Made by a program: the position numbers and the translations under genes. From NCBI RefSeq assembly GCF_037389425.1, contig NZ_JBBHKR010000069.1, forward strand, positions 1-62,852: 62,852 bases of DNA. Direction: 5' to 3'. Below the pieces are notes generated by a model. That model did not search any database and was not told the DNA's origin. It saw nothing but the letters and a program-made list of their open reading frames with translations. Origin of the DNA: Stygiolobus sp037389425. Lineage in GTDB: Archaea > Thermoproteota > Thermoprotei_A > Sulfolobales > Sulfolobaceae. Below are positions 53,404 through 61,346 of the stretch, piece after piece. How positions within the stretch are numbered: position 1 is the stretch's first letter; the number at the start of each line of letters is the position of its first letter.

Positions 53404-56403
53404 ATGAATTTAAGATTACTGTTAACTTTACTCTTGATCACTTCTTTTCTTCTAGACCTCATTACATTCACTCCCATCTCTTCAACACCTACATTGATCC
53501 CTAAGGTTTACACCAAAGACCCTCCCTATTATCCCATTGGAGTCTCATCTAACGGTGTTAGTCCCTCGGGGGTTAAAGTTGCAGTTGAGACAAATTCTGT
53601 AATGGGTTATGTATATATAGGATCACTGTCTACGAGCGGTGCCTCTCTGCAGCTGAATGTGGTGCTAGTGATGAGCTCCTTAAGTAACCTTCAGGAATAT
53701 TGGATACAGAATGCAATACAATTCCAAGGATCTCAAATGCGTTTCATAGACAATATTTGGAACTTTACAGCAAATGGTGCCGGATTGAACCCAGCATATA
53801 TATCTGGTAATGGTCAAGTGACGACAACAACCACAAATAATGGACAAGTAGTATCATTTTACTACTATTCGACATCTTATCAATCCTTCTCAACTCCCAT
53901 GTCATTGTTACTTTTCATAAATGTGTCAAAAACCCAAAGTGGGGCGGAGGTTTGTATAGGATATGAAATGGGTGGCTCTTACGTTAGATATGACACCGTG
54001 ATAATAACATTAAGCGATATCCTTAACGCCTATATCTTAGTGGCACCCCAATTAACCGGAAATGGGGAGTATTTTGATGCTGAGCTTGTCTGGGGAGGGT
54101 TCTCAAACGGATCTATAGCTACATTCTCGTCAATGAAATCACAATTAGCAATATATTATAAGGTTACGGGAACTAACTTATACTCACCGTTTCCAGAAGT
54201 TTATAACTATGGCTTCGACACAGCAGAGACTTCATCTAACATACAAGCAACCTTGGGTAATAACGGTATGGTCTGTGTGACTATCGGCAACCCAAACCCG
54301 TCCTATTTGACGAGCTATTTTACACCTTTGATCCCGGGGTGGACATTAGTTACAGTACTCTCAAACCACTACTACTTAGTTAACGGGTATAACACTACAG
54401 CAAATGTACCTTATAACACTCAAGAACCGGATTACGGAGAGTCCTATTACACATCTTACACCTCACCCTCTAGTATTACCCTACAACTTCCGCTGTTTAA
54501 TACATCACTTTACCGCTATTTGCCTATAAGCAAGGTGCTAAGTAGTAGTGGTAGTTATAATACCACTAACAACATAATCACTTTGTCAAACGGCTATTAT
54601 CAAGTGTTTGTGAGTTATATCCAAATACCTAACATATTGAAGGTTACAATTAATATACCCATGTGGGGGACATTGAACGGAACCCCCGCACTCATCAAAT
54701 CGGGTGAATACTATTACGGAGAAGTAATAGAATTACCCATATGCAATTACTCTGTAATAGCACAGGGGGAAAGGGAACTTCTAATTCCTAACGTAACATA
54801 TATAGTAATTACGACTAACATAACAATACACGTAACCGTAGTTTTACAGTACTTGGTAGATATTAAGACCGAGTACCCCCTAATAGTAGAAGTCAACGGG
54901 AAAACATTGAACGTGACAGGGAACCAGTGGTTTAACTCCTCTTCAAAAGTAGTGATCCCACTGCAATATTATTATTTATTAACGGGTATAAGAGAAGAAT
55001 TACTAAATCCCACCAGCTTCATTGTAAGTCAACCGAACATAAACTACACAGCCTCATGGATAACACAATACAGACTGATAATAAACTCTCCCCTGCCATT
55101 ATACGAACTGGTTAACGGGATTAATATGACGGCTACACATATACAATGGATAAACCAGAGCTCAAGAGTCCTCATCCCTCCGCAAATATACTACAGCTCG
55201 AAAACCGAGAGGTGGATCTTAACCAACAACCTTAACGTAACATTGAACTCACCCATTAATTTCACAGCAAGATTCTTATTACAGTACTACGTTATAGTCC
55301 CTTACAAGGCGTTAGTAGAAGTAAACGGGAGTTACCAGAACATAACTTCAGGATGGTATAATAATGGAACAATGATAACGGTGCCGAACAATTACCATTA
55401 CCTTTCCAATGACGAAAGAGTAGTATACTACATACCAACTCCTTTCCACGTTATAGTTAACTCATCTATGACGATTACCATAATCTCTAGTTACCAATAC
55501 TACGTAAGTATAAACAGAGAGTTGGAAGGGTATGTAAATGGGACTTTAATGAATGTTACAAGTGGGTGGTATAATAACGGGACTTCTATAGTGTTTAAGG
55601 TAGCCTACTACGATTTTATCGCGTCTAGCGAGAGGATAGCATGTTCTCCTAACATTACTTACATAATCGTCAATAAGCCTGTAGCTATAAATGTGTCGTT
55701 AGTTAAACAGTTCCTTGTAAACGTCCTTTCTCCGTACCCACTAAAAGGCATAGCAAACGGGATGATCATGAACTTTACTACGGGATGGTACGACTCCGGA
55801 CTTTCAATATACGTGCCGGTTCAATACTATTACGTTAACAATTATAGCAGGTATGTCCTGATTAATAATATGACAATAAGAATTGAATCTCCCCTGAACT
55901 TTACAGCTATTTGGAGGTTACAATTCTTCGTTAACGTGAGTTCACAATATCTTGTATTAGCCCTTGTTAACGGTCACCTCGTCAATTTCACTAACGGGTG
56001 GTATTTCAACGGAAGTAAGATACAGGTTCTGACTAACGTAACTTACCCAATAAATAGTACGGAAAGATATGCAGTCCTCTCTGTATTACCTTTCTCTAAC
56101 TTTACATTAATAAAACCTACCTCAATTACAGTAATTTATTACCCACAATACTTGGTCACAATAAACGGACAGAAGTCATGGTACTTCAAGGGCAGTGAAA
56201 TAAGGTTAAATACTACAGTTCCCTTTTTCGAGAGTGTAAAGTGGACTGGGACATATAATTTACCGAATGGAGTTGTGATCATAATAAATAAACCCATAGT
56301 GGAAAACGCTGTAGTTTCTATCAATCTAGTAAATGTTGTGTCTGTGGTATTACTGATAATCTCCACGCTTTTAATGCTATTTGCGGCAATTAAAAGAAGA
56401 TAA
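53404..56403 (+). CDS. Thermopsin-family (A5) protease with seven tandem surface modules and a membrane anchor
   Basis: The 999-residue protein has a signal peptide (about 1-22), then a thermopsin domain (about 40-340) with YWIQNAIQFQGSQMRFIDNIWNFT, ISGNGQV and AELVWGG, all characteristic of the acid protease from Sulfolobus. Residues about 425-960 hold roughly seven repeats of about 72 residues, each with a VNG turn followed by W(Y/F)NNG-(T/S)xIxV...ER(Y/W) and many sequons. A C-terminal membrane helix and KRR end follow. The enzyme is thus tethered outside the cell, active at about pH 2. Most thermopsins are near 340 residues and lack such a stalk. Confidence 0.85.
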   Translation: MNLRLLLTLLLITSFLLDLITFTPISSTPTLIPKVYTKDPPYYPIGVSSNGVSPSGVKVAVETNSVMGYVYIGSLSTSGASLQLNVVLVMSSLSNLQEYWIQNAIQFQGSQMRFIDNIWNFTANGAGLNPAYISGNGQVTTTTTNNGQVVSFYYYSTSYQSFSTPMSLLLFINVSKTQSGAEVCIGYEMGGSYVRYDTVIITLSDILNAYILVAPQLTGNGEYFDAELVWGGFSNGSIATFSSMKSQLAIYYKVTGTNLYSPFPEVYNYGFDTAETSSNIQATLGNNGMVCVTIGNPNPSYLTSYFTPLIPGWTLVTVLSNHYYLVNGYNTTANVPYNTQEPDYGESYYTSYTSPSSITLQLPLFNTSLYRYLPISKVLSSSGSYNTTNNIITLSNGYYQVFVSYIQIPNILKVTINIPMWGTLNGTPALIKSGEYYYGEVIELPICNYSVIAQGERELLIPNVTYIVITTNITIHVTVVLQYLVDIKTEYPLIVEVNGKTLNVTGNQWFNSSSKVVIPLQYYYLLTGIREELLNPTSFIVSQPNINYTASWITQYRLIINSPLPLYELVNGINMTATHIQWINQSSRVLIPPQIYYSSKTERWILTNNLNVTLNSPINFTARFLLQYYVIVPYKALVEVNGSYQNITSGWYNNGTMITVPNNYHYLSNDERVVYYIPTPFHVIVNSSMTITIISSYQYYVSINRELEGYVNGTLMNVTSGWYNNGTSIVFKVAYYDFIASSERIACSPNITYIIVNKPVAINVSLVKQFLVNVLSPYPLKGIANGMIMNFTTGWYDSGLSIYVPVQYYYVNNYSRYVLINNMTIRIESPLNFTAIWRLQFFVNVSSQYLVLALVNGHLVNFTNGWYFNGSKIQVLTNVTYPINSTERYAVLSVLPFSNFTLIKPTSITVIYYPQYLVTINGQKSWYFKGSEIRLNTTVPFFESVKWTGTYNLPNGVVIIINKPIVENAVVSINLVNVVSVVLLIISTLLMLFAAIKRR

Positions 56404-56484
56404 GGAGGAAGAAAGTTTTAGTCAAAACTTCTCTCTCCACTAAAGTAAGGATAATCATTTAAGCAGAATATTATATTGAGTTGT

Positions 56485-57339
56485 ATGAACTTTACACTGA
56501 CTTTTCTCTCCCTATATCTTATAAGTATGGCTATAGGAAGGAAAGTCAAACTGCCTTCAGTGATCACGGAAACTACAGTGCTTGTCTTGATATTCACTAT
56601 TTCCTATTGGGGAGGCGTTACAATTCCAGTCAACGAGATCGCTAGCGTTTTGGTAATATCTCTAATTATGGCAACCTTGTTAATCCTCATAACATATGTT
56701 ATTGGCTTATTCTTTATAGACAAAGTTCATTTATACCCTATGAAAGTTAACTTGAGGATGCAAATAAAATACGTTATACCTTTGGTTTTGGGTCTTATCT
56801 TAGGACTTGGAATCAGGTTTGAGCTACCTTTTACCTTCATCATAGATTATGAGTTATACTTTTTGGCTGTAATTATAGGTATTGAGATAGGCAGGAGCTT
56901 TAACATAGGATTACTCAAGAGGACTACGGGACTAGCGATCTTAGCAGTTACGGTTGACGTGGTAGGGGCTATAATACTCTCAGTGATCTTCTCCCCCTTA
57001 ATTCCCTTAAAGGCAAGTTTAATGATAACCTTAGGATCAGGTTGGTATTCGTATACGGGACCATTCGTCGCTAAATACTTCGGTCCAGCTCTTGGCGTAG
57101 TCGGGTTTCTAAGCAACTTCCTGAGAGAGCAATTAGCTTTCATCTTGTTACCGATCTTACTAAGAGTGAAGGCAACTCCTATAGGTGCTATAGCCATAGG
57201 AGGGGCTACGTCAATGGACGTAACGTTACCTCTATACGTGGACTTGTTAGGCGGAGAATACGCTGTAGGGGCAATGATAAGCGGTTTTATTTTAACTTTG
57301 CTCATACCCATTATTTTGCCAACGATTGCATTACTATAA
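56485..57339 (+). CDS. LysO-family (DUF340) exporter, probably of L-lysine
   Basis: The 284-residue membrane protein has eight or more helices. The conserved region GSGWYSYTGPFVAKYFGPALGVVGFLSNFLREQLAFILLP and GGATSMDVTLPLY match LysO/YbjE, which exports lysine and its analogue thialysine. ATG 56485 was preferred over TTG 56476. The surrounding genes offer no metabolic link. It converges with the RHH gene across 16 bp. Confidence 0.82.
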   Translation: MNFTLTFLSLYLISMAIGRKVKLPSVITETTVLVLIFTISYWGGVTIPVNEIASVLVISLIMATLLILITYVIGLFFIDKVHLYPMKVNLRMQIKYVIPLVLGLILGLGIRFELPFTFIIDYELYFLAVIIGIEIGRSFNIGLLKRTTGLAILAVTVDVVGAIILSVIFSPLIPLKASLMITLGSGWYSYTGPFVAKYFGPALGVVGFLSNFLREQLAFILLPILLRVKATPIGAIAIGGATSMDVTLPLYVDLLGGEYAVGAMISGFILTLLIPIILPTIALL

Positions 57340-57355
57340 TGGGAAATGACTCCCT

Positions 57356-57856
57356 TCACGGGACTTGAGTTATCCTCTTTACGAACTTACATTTTTGTAA
57401 AACTTTAAACTTATTCAACGATCTAGGTATAACAAGCTCATCCACTGACACGATAGAGTCGATATATCTATCTAGAGTAGGCTCATCTATGTCTTCTAAC
57501 ACGAGTTTTTTTATGTTCCTGAACAAGACGGGTTTACCCAGACTCGTTATCTCGTTCCTATTAGCCTCAAGTTCTTCAACGTCGGATATGATCACGACGT
57601 CCTTTTTAGCCTCGTTAAACCCATCGATAAATGCCTTCCCCGTCTCCCTAGCCTTGGAAACTGCATCGTCGATCTTTTCCCCAGCTTTTCCCGCTAATCC
57701 AAGAAAAGTACTCATAGCTTGGTTCATTATTTCCCCTACCGTTTTCCCGCTCTGTCTTGACAGATTTACCATCCTGTTATATAGATCGCTATCTACTCCC
57801 CTTATAGTAATGGTCTTTCTATTATTGTTGTTTTGATCTTGAGGATTTGAAGACAT
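57356..57856 (-). CDS. Ribbon-helix-helix protein with an acidic C-terminal domain
   Basis: The protein has 166 residues. After a polar N-terminus (Asn-rich) comes a CopG/Arc-type RHH domain (KTITIRGVDSDLYNRMVNLSRQSGKTVGEIMNQAM, about 14-50). A helical linker (about 50-90) follows, then an alpha/beta part with VVIISDVEELEANRNEI and repeated short strands (KLVLEDI, VDELVIP), which suggests a small leucine-rich-like or effector domain. It is likely a DNA-binding regulator. The target is unknown; Trm10 lies just upstream on the same strand. Confidence 0.65.
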   Translation of the reverse strand: MSSNPQDQNNNNRKTITIRGVDSDLYNRMVNLSRQSGKTVGEIMNQAMSTFLGLAGKAGEKIDDAVSKARETGKAFIDGFNEAKKDVVIISDVEELEANRNEITSLGKPVLFRNIKKLVLEDIDEPTLDRYIDSIVSVDELVIPRSLNKFKVLQKCKFVKRITQVP

Positions 57857-57911
57857 ATGTTAATATTGTCACACTGTTTAATAAGTTTCACTGTTATACA
57901 TGTTTAACACA

Positions 57912-58775
57912 TCATGAGGTCATCCTCAGCCTCGATTTCACCATGTGTAAAACCTTATCGTCAGCTTTTAACCATTTTAATTCCTCTTCTAAAACGTCTA
58001 AACCTAGCCTGTGGACGTCATACAAGATCCTAGCCACTTTGTCACCTTTCGACATAGTTGATATCACCGCTTCCTCCAAACTTTCACCTTCCTTAACTTT
58101 CAGCACGATTTCGGCTATCTTGTTAAACTCGTCTGGGACTCCAACTACAGACCCCCGTAACTTTATCCTTACACGGGGGTAGTCATAGCCCCTCATCTTA
58201 GCTAACTCGGTAGTGGCGTATTTCAGTCTTCTTCCCTTATCTACAATTCCTCCTATGATGAATACGTCCGAATTCCTTATTATTTCCTCGTTTGCATCGA
58301 CATCACCATAAGGGTCGAGTACTATAGCAGGGGCGTCGACCCTAAACGAGCTCACTGTCAAGGCTTTTCCAACCTTTATACCTCCGACTACCACCATATT
58401 CCCATCCCACCAAAACTTTCTCACCACGTTCAAAGTCATAAATAATTGCGTTAAAGTCTTCTTCTTCTCGTCCTCAGCTAATCTGTTGAATAGTCCTAGG
58501 TCTAAAACAATTTTAGGGTATTGCGGGGGGTTATCAAGGACATTCTTACCACCTTTCCTATAAATACAGTCACTAATTTCCTCCCCCCTACCTTTCAGGA
58601 GTCTAATGTCGTCAATATTAGCTACAGTTACTCCCTTCATCTCACCCTCCACAATACCGTAACCTTTCGCGAGCATTTTTACGGCTAGTCTTTGTAAATC
58701 TACTGGCTCTCTACCTATGTAGAGGGAGAAACAACCGAGTTCCTTTAGCCTTGACAATAAATAAGTGTAAAGCAT
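57912..58775 (-). CDS. trm10: tRNA purine-9 N1-methyltransferase, archaeal Trm10
   Basis: The protein has 287 residues. The SPOUT core (about 75-235) carries PKIVLDLGLF, DAPAIVLDPYGD, FIIGGIVDKGRRLKYATTELA and YPRVRIKLRGSVVGVPDEFNKIAEIVL, the knotted SAM-binding region with the GGIVDK motif of Trm10. The Sulfolobus enzyme methylates A9 (m1A9) of tRNA. ATG 58775 is favoured over TTG 58823 because the first 16 codons lie over its promoter (tattaagtatgttaaaat). It is probably unrelated to the neighbouring surface genes. Confidence 0.75.
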   Translation of the reverse strand: MLYTYLLSRLKELGCFSLYIGREPVDLQRLAVKMLAKGYGIVEGEMKGVTVANIDDIRLLKGRGEEISDCIYRKGGKNVLDNPPQYPKIVLDLGLFNRLAEDEKKKTLTQLFMTLNVVRKFWWDGNMVVVGGIKVGKALTVSSFRVDAPAIVLDPYGDVDANEEIIRNSDVFIIGGIVDKGRRLKYATTELAKMRGYDYPRVRIKLRGSVVGVPDEFNKIAEIVLKVKEGESLEEAVISTMSKGDKVARILYDVHRLGLDVLEEELKWLKADDKVLHMVKSRLRMTS

Positions 58776-58886
58776 AATACAGACTATTTTAACATACTTA
58801 ATAATTTGTTGAGGGTTAGACAACGTTTCGAAAAGGAAGACTCGTATTGTAGGGTTGATGTTTTTAAAAAACTTCTAAGTTAGCTG

Positions 58887-59399
58887 TCATACCGACGCGT
58901 TAGGCGGTAGAAATACAGTTACTCCGTTCCCGAAGATGATATATATATCTGTTGCTGAACTTGACTGTATTAACAAGGTGTAGGGTGACGTAGATATATG
59001 TATATTTATAGGGTATTTCATTTGTTGGGGGGACGTAATCATCATCGGTTCAAGTCCCTGACTATTATACGCGATTATACACGTTATATTTACACTATAA
59101 GGACTAGAATAGTCAAATTGAGGATTAAGTTGAAATGTTATTTCCAAACAATAACCGCTATTCGTCGGAAAAGCATAGTACGATATGTTGAGTATATCGT
59201 TCTTTAACTGAGCCTCCATCAAGTCGTGTAAGTACTTATAATTTTCCATAACATATGTCGTGGTACTATATTCCGAGTTCTCTAACTGCAATGTAACTGC
59301 CGTAGAAACTGCTAACGTCACTATTATGATCAATATCAACATGGCTGCGACAACATTACTCACTCCTTTATTTTTTCTCACGTTCTTTATCCCACTCAT
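58887..59399 (-). CDS. Pilin-like protein with class III signal peptide
   Basis: The 170-residue protein has a short charged leader (KNVRKNKG) followed by VSNVVAAMLILIIIVTLAVSTAV, the layout of archaeal class III (type IV pilin) signals cut by PibD before the hydrophobic helix. The rest is a beta-rich head ending in hydrophobic strands with an NASV end. It shares a base with the preceding gene (ATG/stop at 59399), so the two are cotranslated. It is probably a minor pilin or a subunit of an adhesive filament. Confidence 0.72.
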   Translation of the reverse strand: MSGIKNVRKNKGVSNVVAAMLILIIIVTLAVSTAVTLQLENSEYSTTTYVMENYKYLHDLMEAQLKNDILNISYYAFPTNSGYCLEITFQLNPQFDYSSPYSVNITCIIAYNSQGLEPMMITSPQQMKYPINIHISTSPYTLLIQSSSATDIYIIFGNGVTVFLPPNASV

Positions 59400-59833
59400 T
59401 ATCCCACCAAGACAGAGCTATTAGTACCTACTTGAGCGTAGTAAGTCTCGTTAAGGTACTCTAATTGGACTAGTAAAGTGTTAGCCGGACCATTAATTAC
59501 AAAACATTCAGTATTCGATGAACTGGGAGTGCCAGCCACATAATTTGCCTTAACCCACTCACCCTTTATCGAGTAATTATATATGCAAAATACTACTGGT
59601 TTTGGAGACCCAGCTGTCCACTGAATCAATAGCTTTGACGTCCCATATAGAGGAACAGTATAAGTAATATTGATTACCCCTATGTTAGGTTGAGGAGGGC
59701 TCTCTGGTACTAGACCTTGGGAATAAGAAAAAGTTACATAAAAGAGAAGAGGCACCATAACTCCTAGAATGAAAATTAACAAAATAAGAAACCCTATTAT
59801 ATCAGATAATCCTTTTCTAAACTTTCTAACCAT
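59399..59833 (-). CDS. Second pilin-like protein with class III signal peptide
   Basis: The 144-residue protein has leader VRKFRKGLSD, then IIGFLILLIFILGVMVPLLFYV, with cleavage expected around the KG-LS position, then a small beta-rich ectodomain with one Cys pair (about 82 and 109). Overlap with the propeller gene upstream is 8 bp. Together with the following pilin-like gene it suggests a two-component filament tip or anchor. Confidence 0.68.
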   Translation of the reverse strand: MVRKFRKGLSDIIGFLILLIFILGVMVPLLFYVTFSYSQGLVPESPPQPNIGVINITYTVPLYGTSKLLIQWTAGSPKPVVFCIYNYSIKGEWVKANYVAGTPSSSNTECFVINGPANTLLVQLEYLNETYYAQVGTNSSVLVG

Positions 59834-61346
59834 TTTTTCTTACACCTCTAACGAGGTAGAGAAAGAAAAGTATGACTGTAACAAAAATAATCACAAGTAA
59901 TATGTAAAAATCGAAAGAAGGATTAGTGTTAGAAGATGCTATACTTATATTCTTGCTAGCTGTTGACGCATTCTGAACCGGGATCGGTGTAGCTGAGAAA
60001 ACTAACGTATTGTTACCGTTCACTTGGTATTCCAAGTTAACAGGGAATACCTTATAATTAGGTACGGAGACGTTTATGAAGTAAGCAGTAGAATTACTTA
60101 AGTATAAATTGACTACGGGTGAAGACTCATTATAAGGAGTACCGTTAACATAAAGTATCCAATGAGTACCGTTCTTAACTCCTTCTAAATCTACTTTGAC
60201 TTGTACTAATTCGGAGGTGTACCTAACATCTAAATCGGTATTGCCAGTTAAGTTTAACTCTATCGACGTTATGTTAGGCTTAAACCCCAAGTAGTCCATA
60301 AAGGTAATATTATACAATATATCACCCGCTAACTTAAGTGTTATAGAACCGTTAGTAGATGTGTAGTCCTGACCGTTGATTTCAACTGTAAAAGTACCGT
60401 AAGAAGGTAGACCTAATTCCTTAAGCGTCAACACGTATACTGGTGGAGGGAGCAACTCAACTTTCACCAGTCCGTATTTAGTGAGCACATAAAAAGCTCC
60501 GTTATAACCTACTGCGTCTAAGACCGGAGTAAAGTTAGAGTAAATTACTTGATATCCGTTAAGGGAATCTAAGACTTCATATCCCGTCTCCCCAGCCACA
60601 TACACAAGCCCGTTATTATAGTATATCCAGTAGGGGGTGAAAGGCAGAGGTACGTAGTCAATGTTGTAATAAGGTAATTGAGAGAAGTAGTTTATTGGTA
60701 TAACGAATAAGTCCAACACCGATAAGTTGTTGAAAACCCATAGCCCGTTAGGGGAAAAGCTCCCTGATATAAATGTATTATTAGCGAAAGTCATAGCTGT
60801 CAGAGCGTCCTGATAGTAGCAGACCGTCCTGTTACTCCCGTTATAATATAAGAAAGTATAACCTTCCCCCGAGTCGACAATAGCATAAGAATTTGTAAAC
60901 GTAAGGAATCCAAAGCTCTCGTAAATGTAATAAGACTTAACTATATGAGTGCCCTTAATTACGTACACATATTGATAGTTAGCTGCTACATACAGTTCAC
61001 TGGTATAGTTATCTACAAATAACCTTTGAGGTAAAGGGACGTCGATTTGTGTTACTGTCCCATTATAAAAGTACAGAGAACCATTTGTAGTTATGAAATA
61101 GAACCCATCAAGGAAAGCAAGACATTTAATATCATAACCCGTCAAAATATAGGAGTCATTCTCTAATGAGAATATCCCATTAACAGTACCTAAATACATT
61201 TCACCATTTACAAACGTGAAAGTGTTTGAACCCTGAGGGATGGATAAGGATATCGTATTATAAGACGCTGACTCCACAGAAGCTAAGGCAACTACTACAA
61301 AAAAAGCAAAAATAATTGGTTTTGCTTTAATTGTCATACGAATCAC
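59826..61346 (-). CDS. Secreted propeller-like membrane-anchored protein
   Basis: The 506-residue protein has a signal peptide (about 8-27) and a propeller-like region (about 35-295). Short repeats alternate strands with Gly-Val turns (FVNGEMYLGTVNGIFSL, FLDGFYFITTNGSLYFY, YNNGLVYVAGETGYEVL). Two PEGA/Ig-like modules follow (about 305-460; LPSYGTFTVEINGQDYTST), then a C-terminal membrane helix (about 480-500). It overlaps both neighbours (4 and 8 bp), so it belongs to one transcription unit with the LamG-like and pilin-like genes. Function is inferred as binding or scaffolding outside the cell. Confidence 0.68.
   Translation of the reverse strand: MIRMTIKAKPIIFAFFVVVALASVESASYNTISLSIPQGSNTFTFVNGEMYLGTVNGIFSLENDSYILTGYDIKCLAFLDGFYFITTNGSLYFYNGTVTQIDVPLPQRLFVDNYTSELYVAANYQYVYVIKGTHIVKSYYIYESFGFLTFTNSYAIVDSGEGYTFLYYNGSNRTVCYYQDALTAMTFANNTFISGSFSPNGLWVFNNLSVLDLFVIPINYFSQLPYYNIDYVPLPFTPYWIYYNNGLVYVAGETGYEVLDSLNGYQVIYSNFTPVLDAVGYNGAFYVLTKYGLVKVELLPPPVYVLTLKELGLPSYGTFTVEINGQDYTSTNGSITLKLAGDILYNITFMDYLGFKPNITSIELNLTGNTDLDVRYTSELVQVKVDLEGVKNGTHWILYVNGTPYNESSPVVNLYLSNSTAYFINVSVPNYKVFPVNLEYQVNGNNTLVFSATPIPVQNASTASKNISIASSNTNPSFDFYILLVIIFVTVILFFLYLVRGVRKNG

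Noticed and set aside
56847..57359. A 170-codon minus-strand frame over the LysO-like gene
   Set aside because: Antisense shadow; the plus-strand frame carries the conserved family motifs.
59040..59070. A ggttcaagtcc T-loop-like sequence
   Set aside because: It lies inside the pilin-like coding sequence and lacks the rest of a tRNA.
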